Assembly: GCA_903825315.1 (NCBI GenBank)
Contig: CAIKAD010000001.1
Location: 248,001 to 312,000, forward strand
Direction of reading: 5' to 3'
DNA from: an uncultured Candidatus Peregrinibacteria bacterium
GTDB lineage: Bacteria; Patescibacteriota; Gracilibacteria; Peribacterales; Peribacteraceae
DNA: 64,000 nt
Part shown: positions 49,072 through 57,925 of the stretch, piece by piece
How the letters are laid out: every line of letters begins with the position of its first letter
Position numbering within the stretch: position 1 is the first letter of the stretch
Notes under the pieces: generated by a model
The model's database searches: none
What the model was told of the DNA's origin: nothing
Seen by the model: the letters and a program-made list of their open reading frames with translations, nothing else
Program-made: the position numbers and the translations under genes

Positions 49072-49506
49072 TCAGCCCATCTTGATCTCGATGTCGACGC
49101 CGGACGGGAGGCTCAAGGACTGAAGGCTTTCGACGGTCTTGAACGTGGTCTCGGTGAGGTCGATGAGGCGGCGGTGGATGCGCATCTCAAACTGGTCGCG
49201 GGCGTCCTTGTGGACGAACGTGGAGCGGTTGACCGTGAACTTGCGGATGCGCGTGGGGAGGGGGATGGGGCCGTGGACGATGGCGCCGCTGCGCTCGGCC
49301 GTCTCCACAATCTTCTGGGCTGCCTCGTCGAGTACGGTATGGTCAAAGGCGCTCAGGCGGATACGGATGAGCGACATCTTTGGGGTGGCTTTTTCCTTGG
49401 CGGGCGCTGTGTCTTTCTTTGCAGAAACAGCCTTGGATCCCTTTGCGGACGGAGGAGACTTTGTGGTCTTCTTGGGGGCAGATGGTTTCTTCGCAGCGGG
49501 ATTCAT
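49072..49506 (-). CDS. rpsJ: Ribosomal protein uS10 with basic N-terminal extension
   Basis: 144 residues. Residues from about 44 ([42 protein letters not shown]) to the end are normal S10/NusE. The first about 43 residues are a Lys/Ala/Pro tail not found in typical S10 (~102 residues). tuf lies directly upstream in the usual str-to-S10 order, but rplC does not follow, so the S10 operon has been broken after its first gene. Leader CTTTCCCCCC before the ATG. Confidence 0.95.
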   Translation of the reverse strand: MNPAAKKPSAPKKTTKSPPSAKGSKAVSAKKDTAPAKEKATPKMSLIRIRLSAFDHTVLDEAAQKIVETAERSGAIVHGPIPLPTRIRKFTVNRSTFVHKDARDQFEMRIHRRLIDLTETTFKTVESLQSLSLPSGVDIEIKMG

Positions 49507-49557
49507 AGGCTATGGGGGGAAAGAACAGGGGAGCGAATGGATGGAGAGGGTTGGGAG

Positions 49558-49613
49558 GGACGCCCCGACAGAGCGTCCCTCGAGAACCAACCGGACGTCC
49601 CATCGGGGCGTCC
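49558..49613 (-). promoter_or_regulatory. Hairpin between tuf and rpsJ
   Basis: Stem GGACGCCCCGA/TCGGGGCGTCC (11 bp) with a 34-nt loop, without a T-run; likely a processing or partial-termination element that sets relative tuf and rpsJ expression. Confidence 0.55.
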
Positions 49614-49622
49614 TTTCAACGA

Positions 49623-50804
<1,182 letters not shown>

Positions 50805-50867
50805 ACGAAGGAGGGGTAATGGGAAGGGAGAAAGGCGCGGGAAAGCGCACGCTTCAAAAGCCGAAAT

Positions 50868-50897
50868 AGTCTACGGAAGAAACTAGGGGGGCGTCAA
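50868..50897 (-). promoter_or_regulatory. Promoter of tuf
   Basis: Minus strand TTGACG, 18-nt spacer, TAGACT; leader about 60 nt. Confidence 0.75.
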
Positions 50898-51024
50898 CAG
50901 AAGTTTGTACCTTGGTGGGAAGGATTGTCAGGTTTTCCTAAGGAAATACCGGGGGCAAGAAACAGTCCATGCATCAAGAAATGTGTGGTTTCATGGCGAT
51001 CTTTCCATCAAAAGAATGATGATG

Positions 51025-51891
51025 TTAGGCTCCTTCTTCTGCTGTCACCAGCGCGCTTTCCTCTGCATCCGAACGGCGAAAGCCTGCCCGCCGCATCTGC
51101 GATTCGTGCAGGCCCGTCATGCCCAGGTGGAAGAGGCGCCGGACGGAGTGATTGAAGTTGGGGAGGTAGATTGTCTGGATGTTGGTGTTGCTTGTCATGA
51201 GTTCCAGGGCATGGCGGCGGCTCTGTGCCTTGCCGGGGATCTCCACGCTGTAGCCGACGTCCTTGGGGCTGTGTGCGTCCGAACCGACGGCGAGGAACCT
51301 GTGCACTCCGTCTTTATAGTACAAGTCCAATGTAGGTTCCGCGCTGGCACGGAGATGGTCGCGGACCCGGCGCAGGAACGGTCGGATGAAGGGATTAGTG
51401 CAGTGGTACTCGATGAGGAGGTGCGTGCCGTTCCTGGCTTCGAAGGCGGGGACCGTGGCGAGAAATTCCTGCATCGCTTCCTGTGTGGGATACAGGGAGA
51501 GGAGGGGCGTGCGCATGATCGTGGGATGCGCAATGAACCAGTGAAGGTTGGAGGCCTCCAGGTAACCGATCATCTCCTTGAGGTTCATCGTGAACGGCTC
51601 GAGTAACCGGGGGTGTTCGTCGTACCAGTCGTGCTCCGCAAATGCGATTACATCCACTCCTGCACGTCCGTCGCCCGTCACGAGTTCGGCGCCGGGAAAG
51701 ACGTGCGTGCGCATGTGCTTCGGCTTGCTCTTTACAACTTGCCGATACGCGAACGCCGGATCCTTAAAGGCATGCTCGGCGCAGACGACCGCGTCGAGGT
51801 GGTGCTCCTCAAAGGCGTTCCAAATGGCCTTGAGCTTCTTGGCCGGGCGCCTCTCGTTGAGGTTGGGATGGAAGTGATAGTCGGTCCTCAT
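51025..51891 (-). CDS. PHP-domain metal-dependent hydrolase-like protein (copy 2)
   Basis: 288 residues from ATG 51891 (MRTDYHFHPNLNER). PHP motifs HFH, AEHAFKDPAFAYR, FPGAELV, FIAHPTIMRTP, HCTNPF and GSDAHSPKDVG. It aligns along its whole length with the 22142-23005 protein, so the two are old paralogues; this one keeps a complete Glu (GAELV) where copy 1 has AVEAL. Likely a phosphoesterase. Confidence 0.82.
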   Translation of the reverse strand: MRTDYHFHPNLNERRPAKKLKAIWNAFEEHHLDAVVCAEHAFKDPAFAYRQVVKSKPKHMRTHVFPGAELVTGDGRAGVDVIAFAEHDWYDEHPRLLEPFTMNLKEMIGYLEASNLHWFIAHPTIMRTPLLSLYPTQEAMQEFLATVPAFEARNGTHLLIEYHCTNPFIRPFLRRVRDHLRASAEPTLDLYYKDGVHRFLAVGSDAHSPKDVGYSVEIPGKAQSRRHALELMTSNTNIQTIYLPNFNHSVRRLFHLGMTGLHESQMRRAGFRRSDAEESALVTAEEGA

Positions 51892-51947
51892 GGGACATCC
51901 CAGTATAGCGCCGTATTGGTACGGGTGGTAGTAATTCATCTATCTTT

Positions 51948-52037
51948 GAATGTTTTTCGTTTCTCGACCATTTCTCGTTTCTCGATGAGCAGAAAATTGC
52001 TCGATTCTTGAAATCGAAAAACGAAAAACGAGACAGA
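51948..52037. repeat. Intergenic inverted repeat, TTTTTCGTTTCTCGA family
   Basis: Left arm TTTTTCGTTTCTCGACCATTTCTCGTTTCTCGATGAGC, right arm GCTCGATTCTTGAAATCGAAAAACGAAAAACGAGAC. Lies between the ABC exporter and the PHP gene. Confidence 0.8.
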
Positions 52038-52049
52038 GTCGAAAAACAA

Positions 52050-53984
52050 TCACTCGGCTAGCATCCCCTGGCTCTGCAACTCCACCATCTCCTTATATAT
52101 GGGACATGTCTTCATCAGCTCCTCATGCGGCGCAAAAGCGATGAGCCGCCCCTTGTCGAGCACGGCGATGCGGTCAACGGTTCGAACGGTCGAGAGGCGG
52201 TGCGCAATAATCACAGCTGTCCGTCCCGTCACTAATTCTTTGATGCCTTCCTGAACCTTGCGCTCTGTCACGGAGTCCAACGCGCTTGTGGCTTCGTCGA
52301 GGATCACGATCGTGGGGTTCTTGAGGATTGCCCGCGCGATGGCGATGCGCTGGCGCTGGCCGCCCGAGAGGCGGATACCGCGGTCACCGATAAATGTCTT
52401 GTATCCTTCCGGGAGCGCCTCGATGAACTCCGCGGCCGCAGCCCGCCGCGCAGCATCCCGAACCTCCGCATCGGTAGCATTCCGCCGCGCGTAGCGGATG
52501 TTTTCTTCAATTGTGTCGTTGAACATGATGTTCTCCTGGAGCACCAGGCCGATCTGGCTGCGCCACCAGAAGAGGTCGAGCGTGCGGATATCCGTTCCGT
52601 CCACCGTGATGTGGCCGTGCGTCACGTCATAGAAGCGGTTGAGGAGCATGGCAATGGTGGTCTTGCCAGCGCCGGAGTGGCCCACGAACGCAATGTGCTC
52701 CCCTGGCCGGATGTTGAGCGTGATGTCGTGGAGAATCTCGCCGTCGTGCCGGGGCTTTTCATTGTTCATCACTTCGCGGACCGATTCGCGGCTTATGAGC
52801 GCGTCGGTGAGCGCTTCTTTGTCGTACGCTTCCGTCGTCCCGATCGGATTCACGGCCAACATGCCTTCTTCCTCCGCGGAAGGTTGCAACGCGGGGGACG
52901 GTGCGGGCTCCTTCGATTCTTTCCGTTCCGTCGCATGCACGAGCGGTGCGTAGTTGAAACATGTTCCCTCCAGGCGGATTTCTCCGCGCACGTCCGGAAG
53001 GATCACCGGATGAACCGTGTTCGCAATGAGCACGGGCGTATCCAGAATGTCCTGCGACATTTTCACTTTGCCCACTTTGCGGTTCCACTGCGGCAACACG
53101 TTGGCGAGGATCTCGAACGGCGTTAGCACGCGGAAGAAGGAGAATTGGAAGAAGTACAGACCGCCGAGCGTGAGGCGGTCATGGATGAATAACAGGATTC
53201 CCACGCCCACGAGCAGGAGACGCGTGAGCATGAAGAAGTTCATCGCCTCGATAAACGCCCACTGGCGGTTTACGCGCTGCTGTTTGCGGTGCGCACGCAC
53301 GCCCGATTTCTCCATGAGTTGCTGTTCATGCCTCTCCTGCGCGCCGGATTTGACCGAGAGGATGTTCGTCACGGCATCAAAGGCGCGGCCCACGGCTTCC
53401 ACCCAGATCTTGTTCACGTCGTGCTGCAGCTTGGACGTGCGTTTTACACCCACCACCACAATGCCGGTGTAGAGGAGGAGCGAAAAAATGAGAATGCCCG
53501 CGAGGAGCGGCTGAATGAGGAAGCTGATGACGAGAAAAGCCGTGGCGGAGAGCAGCGAAGGCCCCAGTTCCACCATAAGCGTCCTCTGGAGGTCGAGCAG
53601 GTTATCTGCGCCTTCGTCGAGCACTTTGACCGTCTCACCGGCTTTTTGCGATGTGTGGTAGGCGACGTCGAGATGGAGAGCATGCGCGTATACGTTCTCG
53701 CGGCGCCAGATGTAGAGGCGGTTGTCCGTTTCCCACGAGAAATACTTTTCAATGCCATCCGTAATGGAGATGACGATAAAGAGCCCGATCCACAACCCGA
53801 AGAGCCACGGCAAACTGATAGCAGCGCCATCTTTGATTTTGAGCAGCTGATCGATCGCAAAGCTGGAGTACAGCGGTTCCGCTACCCAGAGCCCCGCAAG
53901 GAGAAGGTGCAGGGTTACGGCGATGGACGTGAGGACCGGCTCACGTTTTGCCTGCTGCCAGAGAAGTTTGAGAATCAACCGCAC
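52050..53984 (-). CDS. ABC exporter (fused membrane and ATPase domains)
   Basis: 644 residues. Six membrane helices over the first about 320 residues, then the ATPase: Walker A FVGHSGAGKTT, Q-loop IGLVLQENIMF, signature RLSGGQRQR, Walker B TIVILDEATSALD, H-loop IAHRLSTV. An insert of about 75 Pro/Glu-rich residues (HATERKESKEPAPSPALQPSAEEEG...) separates the first ATPase strand (CFNYAPLV) from the second (ILHDITLNI), longer than normal. Half-transporter of MsbA/lipid exporter type; substrate unknown. Confidence 0.9.
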   Translation of the reverse strand: MRLILKLLWQQAKREPVLTSIAVTLHLLLAGLWVAEPLYSSFAIDQLLKIKDGAAISLPWLFGLWIGLFIVISITDGIEKYFSWETDNRLYIWRRENVYAHALHLDVAYHTSQKAGETVKVLDEGADNLLDLQRTLMVELGPSLLSATAFLVISFLIQPLLAGILIFSLLLYTGIVVVGVKRTSKLQHDVNKIWVEAVGRAFDAVTNILSVKSGAQERHEQQLMEKSGVRAHRKQQRVNRQWAFIEAMNFFMLTRLLLVGVGILLFIHDRLTLGGLYFFQFSFFRVLTPFEILANVLPQWNRKVGKVKMSQDILDTPVLIANTVHPVILPDVRGEIRLEGTCFNYAPLVHATERKESKEPAPSPALQPSAEEEGMLAVNPIGTTEAYDKEALTDALISRESVREVMNNEKPRHDGEILHDITLNIRPGEHIAFVGHSGAGKTTIAMLLNRFYDVTHGHITVDGTDIRTLDLFWWRSQIGLVLQENIMFNDTIEENIRYARRNATDAEVRDAARRAAAAEFIEALPEGYKTFIGDRGIRLSGGQRQRIAIARAILKNPTIVILDEATSALDSVTERKVQEGIKELVTGRTAVIIAHRLSTVRTVDRIAVLDKGRLIAFAPHEELMKTCPIYKEMVELQSQGMLAE

Positions 53985-54231
53985 AGGACAGAGAGAGGAA
54001 AGGGAATCGCGCCGCAGTGCATAAGAAGACGCAAGAAGAGGTGAACGTCTGACAACATCATTATTGTTTGAACAAATGATTTGTGCAATAGTCGGTACGA
54101 AAATAAATCAGGAAAATTATTGGAGGCAATAATTTCACCGAGCCCTCTATGAAGCTAAAAAATGAACACTCATCTTCAGGGATTTTTTTGCGAGAGCAGG
54201 GGAGGGGACACGCAGGGGAGGGAACATCTTA

Positions 54232-55254
54232 ATGAGTAAAAAAATAGTACATAAGTTCTCGCAGACAGAAGTCACTATCCCTACGATGAGAACCATGATT
54301 GAGAATGAATGTCACTCCATGTTCGCGGGACACATCTGGGGCTGGTATTTCCGTCATAAGCGATCGCTTCCATGGCGCGATGTACAGATTACAGACGACA
54401 CGCAGCGCGCGTACATGGTCCTCGTTTCCGAGGTGATGTTGCAGCAGACGCAGGTGCCGCGCGTTGAGGTCATATTCAAGAGGTTTCTCCGGGAGTTTCC
54501 GACGCTTGCAGATCTGGCGCGTGCGTCGAACCGTGACGTGATTCTTGCCTGGCGCGGGATGGGATATAACGCGCGGGCGCTACGGCTCCGTGACGCGGCA
54601 CGGACGGTGATCGAAAAATTTGACGGCGCATTCCCGCGCGATGTTACGTCACTCCGTTCGATCAATGGCATCGGCCCCTACACGGCGGCGGCTATTCTCA
54701 ACTTTGCCTTCAACATCCCCACGCCCTGCATCGATACGAACATTCGGCGCATTATCCACCGTGTTTTTACGGGACCGGAGAAACGTGACGGGACGTGGAA
54801 GAAGAATGACAGGATTCTGATGCGGACTGTTCATGTTGTCCTTCGGCACGCTATGAATCATCGGAAAGAACACGATGCGCGGAACTGGTCCGCAGCGCTC
54901 ATGGACTTTGGTTCGCTTGTGTGCACCAAGCGAGCGCCACGGTGCGATGTGTGTCCGCTCAGGAGCTCTTGCCGCAGTGCGGGAAAGGTCACCATCACTC
55001 TTCAGGCAACGAAGACAAAAGAACCGGGCCGCGAGATCGCCGGCCGTTTTGTCCCCAACCGCATCATTCGCGGCCGGATTGTTGAATTTTTGCGCGATCA
55101 TCACCTTGGAGCGTCCATTAACAACATCGGCGCGCACGCGTGCATCGATTGGGATGCGAAAGGGCATGGGCGCTGGCTACAACAGCTTCTCGAAAAGCTG
55201 CAGCGGGACGGGATGGTGAGCGAGAAGAAGGGGGCCTGGAAGCTGGCGGATTAG
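54232..55254 (+). CDS. mutY: A/G-specific adenine glycosylase MutY
   Basis: 340 residues. HhH-GPD fold: SEVMLQQTQVPRV (catalytic Glu), INGIGPYTAAAIL (helix-hairpin-helix), PCIDTNIRRI (catalytic Asp), and the 4Fe-4S loop C-x6-C-x2-C-x5-C (CTKRAPRCDVCPLRSSC). Removes A opposite 8-oxoG. The usual C-terminal NUDIX-like 8-oxoG domain is absent; the last about 80 residues look like a winged helix (RIIRGRIVEFLRDHHLGASINNIG...LLEKLQRDGMVSEKKGAWKL). Alternative start at MRTMIENE. Confidence 0.9.
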   Translation: MSKKIVHKFSQTEVTIPTMRTMIENECHSMFAGHIWGWYFRHKRSLPWRDVQITDDTQRAYMVLVSEVMLQQTQVPRVEVIFKRFLREFPTLADLARASNRDVILAWRGMGYNARALRLRDAARTVIEKFDGAFPRDVTSLRSINGIGPYTAAAILNFAFNIPTPCIDTNIRRIIHRVFTGPEKRDGTWKKNDRILMRTVHVVLRHAMNHRKEHDARNWSAALMDFGSLVCTKRAPRCDVCPLRSSCRSAGKVTITLQATKTKEPGREIAGRFVPNRIIRGRIVEFLRDHHLGASINNIGAHACIDWDAKGHGRWLQQLLEKLQRDGMVSEKKGAWKLAD

Positions 55255-55256
55255 AA

Positions 55257-55304
55257 AAGACGCCCCACATGTACCCTGAGCAGAGTCGAAGGGCGGGGCG
55301 TCTT
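55257..55304. terminator. Bidirectional terminator between mutY and rny, containing a REP word
   Basis: Stem AAGACGCCCC/GGGGCGTCTT; the minus strand continues TTTTC. The loop carries CCCTGAGCAGAGTCGAAGGG, a palindromic word common to many bacterial REP-like repeats. Confidence 0.7.
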
Positions 55305-55320
55305 CATTGAACGTTTCTGA

Positions 55321-56877
55321 TTATTTCGCCATCTCCTCAATCCGCCTCTCGCGGATCACATTCACCTTGATGACACCGGGGTAGGTTAATTCCCCCTCAA
55401 TCTTCTTCGCGATGTCCCTCGCGAGCTGTTCCTGCTCCAGGTCGTTGATCTTCTTGGTGTCCACGTACACGCGGACCTCGCGACCGGCGGAAACGGCGAA
55501 GGCGCGCGATACACCGGTGAAGGTCTTGGCGGTGTCTTCCAGCGCGCGCAGGCGCTTGAAGTACTCCTCAATGCTCTCGCGCCGCGCACCGGGCCGGGCG
55601 CCGGAAATGGCGTCCGCTGCGGCCACCACAAAGGCCTCGGGCGATTCGATGGGCGAGTCCTCGTGGTGCGATGCAACACAGTGGATCACCTCGGGCCGCA
55701 CCTTAAAGCGCTTGCAGATCTCCACGCCGATTTCCACGTGGGTGCCGGTCACTTCGTGGTCCAGTGCCTTGCCGATGTCGTGCAGGAGGCAGCCCTCCGT
55801 AACCACCATGGCGTCTGCGCCGATCTCCTCCGCGAGCATGCGGCCGATCTGCGCCATCTCCACGCTGTGCTTGAGCACGTTCTGTCCGTAACTGGTGCGG
55901 AAGCGCAGGCGCCCGATGATCTTGAGGAGGTCCTGCGGGTAGCCCGTGATGCCCAGTTCCTCCGTGGCGCGCTTGCCGAACTCCAGCATCATCTTGCCGA
56001 CCTGTTCCTTCATCTTACCCACCACTTCCTCTATGCGTGCCGGCTGGATGCGGCCGTCCTGGAGCAGCTTCTCCATCGCCAGCTTGGCGACGTAGCGGCG
56101 CACGAGGTCGAAGCCCGACAGAATGATGGCGCCCGGCGTATCGTCGATGATCACATCCACGCCCGTCGCCGCTTCGAATGCGGTGATGTTGCGTCCTTCC
56201 TTGCCGATGATCTTCCCTTTTACGTCGTCGCTCGGGAGTGGCACAACCGTGGCAGTGGATTCGCTCGCCACTTCGGAGGCAAAGCGCTGCATGGCTTCGG
56301 CGAGCAAATTCTTGGCTTTGTCCTCGTACTCGTTCTCCATCTCCTGCTTCTTGAGCTTGATCTGCTTGGCAAAGAAACCGGAGAACTCCTCCTCCATTTC
56401 CGTGAGGAGCTGTTGCTTGGCCTGGTCCTCCGAGAGTTTCGCAACGTTCTGGAGCGCCTCACGGTGCTTCTGCGCGGACGAGGCGAGTTCCTCCTTCAGC
56501 TTTCCGGCGTCCTCAAGATCCTGCTTGAGGCGGCCTTGCTGTCTTTCAATTTCCTTCGCGCGCTCGTCAATACCTTTCTCTTTCTCTTCAAGTCTGCCTT
56601 GCTCCTTCTCAAACTTCGCTTCCAATTCAGAAGCCTGGAGCTTGGCCTCGCTGAGGATTTCCTTGGCAGCTACTTTGGCCTCGGCTTCCGCGGTTCGGAT
56701 TTGACCTTTTACTTCCGCAAGGCGGGTTTCCAATTTGTCGATGGAGCGTTCCTTTTCAGAAATCTCGGCCTGGAGTCGAGCGGAAATTTTCTTTCCTTTG
56801 CTGAACCAGAACCAACCCGCGAGTAAGCCGACCAATCCTCCGGCGAGGACGGCGAGAAAAATGATGATGTTGTCCAT
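55321..56877 (-). CDS. rny: Ribonuclease Y
   Basis: 518 residues, the typical size. N-terminal membrane helix (NIIIFLAVLAGGLVGLLAGWFWF), long coiled coil (residues about 30-200), KH domain (VVPLPSDDVKGKIIGKEGRNITAFEAATGVDV), HD domain with LLHDIGKALDHE and the second HxE region HVEIGVEICKRF. Initiates mRNA decay at the membrane. Leader TTGCCCCCCATG before the ATG. Its long antisense ORF (55663-56826) is a shadow of the heptad repeats. Confidence 0.96.
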   Translation of the reverse strand: MDNIIIFLAVLAGGLVGLLAGWFWFSKGKKISARLQAEISEKERSIDKLETRLAEVKGQIRTAEAEAKVAAKEILSEAKLQASELEAKFEKEQGRLEEKEKGIDERAKEIERQQGRLKQDLEDAGKLKEELASSAQKHREALQNVAKLSEDQAKQQLLTEMEEEFSGFFAKQIKLKKQEMENEYEDKAKNLLAEAMQRFASEVASESTATVVPLPSDDVKGKIIGKEGRNITAFEAATGVDVIIDDTPGAIILSGFDLVRRYVAKLAMEKLLQDGRIQPARIEEVVGKMKEQVGKMMLEFGKRATEELGITGYPQDLLKIIGRLRFRTSYGQNVLKHSVEMAQIGRMLAEEIGADAMVVTEGCLLHDIGKALDHEVTGTHVEIGVEICKRFKVRPEVIHCVASHHEDSPIESPEAFVVAAADAISGARPGARRESIEEYFKRLRALEDTAKTFTGVSRAFAVSAGREVRVYVDTKKINDLEQEQLARDIAKKIEGELTYPGVIKVNVIRERRIEEMAK

Positions 56878-57216
56878 AAAACATGGGGGGCAATAAAGAA
56901 GTGCCTCCCACTCGAAGTTATCCTCGGAGCAGCCGTAGACGGAGTGTTGCTGTCATGCGGGAAGTGCGAAGAGGGAAATCAAGTGGGGTGAAGCAGATGG
57001 GATGGAAGTAGTGTACAAGTTCTTTTGGATTGAATCGAGTGGATTTTTAAAGATTGGCTTACACAAGGGCTGCGTGCGAATACAAGATTGTTGCAATATT
57101 GGCAGTTCTGCAGCGTGATAGAACTTAATTTGACGCATGGATAAGCCAAAAAATCATGGAAACCCAATTGATCACGTTTTGGGAGCCTACATAAGCCAAG
57201 TAAGAGGTGATGAAGT
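56878..57216. other. Gap of about 340 nt without a supported gene
   Basis: No family-like frame and no RNA fold recognised in this stretch between the rny promoter side and the DUF559 cassette. Confidence 0.45.
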
Positions 57217-57315
57217 GTGGGTATGCAAAAGATCTCATCCTCACCAGGGTTCAGACGGGTAGACATTGCGATGCCTGGCCGCTCCGTCCATCTCTCATCT
57301 CCCCCCATCACCCAG

Positions 57316-57925
57316 CCTCTTCCCCCCGAGGGGGAAGAGGGGGGCTGCAAGCTGCGGTCGGAACAGGTCTGTACGTACAGGGTTTCTCAACATTGTCAGA
57401 CTTGCTCGAAGCCAGACAGCACACAACAGCAAACAACGACAGAACAGTACACATTCCCTTCCCCCGCGGGGGGAAGGGGTAGGGATAGGGGTAACAACAC
57501 ACACGAACAGGCGCGGAGAGGGAACGAAAAACGGGTGGTCCGCACAATGCTCGTGTATGCACGCTCCATGCGCCAGAACCCGACGGAAGCAGAGAGAAAA
57601 CTATGGGAATATCTACGTTTCGATCAATTGGGCGTTCGTTTTCGAAGGCAGCACCCCATAGGAAACTACATTTTGGATTTTTATTGTCATGAAGCCAAAC
57701 TTGCAATTGAAGTCGACGGTTCTCATCATCTTCAAAAAACAAAAAAAGAGCAGGATTCGTTCCGATCGGAAGTGTTACTCGAAGGCAGTGGCATAACAGT
57801 ACTGCGGTTTACAAATGATGAAGTGCTGCTGGAAATGAATAAAGTTCTTAAAACTATTCGTCGATATTGTGATGTTTATTGTTCTATTTCGGCCTCACCA
57901 ACGAGCCATCCCCCGAGGGGGGAGT
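57316..57925. mobile_element. DUF559 nuclease cassette between C/G-rich palindromes
   Basis: Three related palindromes, CCTCTTCCCCC..GGGGGAAGAGG (57316-57341), TTCCCTTCCCCC..GGGGGGAAGGGG (57453-57480) and CCCCC-GA-GGGGGGAG (57908-57923), bracket a DUF559 endonuclease domain. The same pairing of such palindromes with DUF559 recurs across bacteria and is thought to be a mobile unit. Here it has landed directly upstream of, and in frame with, a secreted-protein gene. Confidence 0.6.

Noticed and set aside
55663-56826. 387-aa ORF antisense to rny
   Set aside because: Complete overlap with well-supported RNase Y; composition (Leu/His-rich) follows from reverse reading of coiled-coil heptads.
57217-57546. 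First 110 codons of the track ORF before the DUF559 domain
   Set aside because: They read through two C/G palindromes and have no protein-like composition; ATG 57547 directly precedes the nuclease domain.
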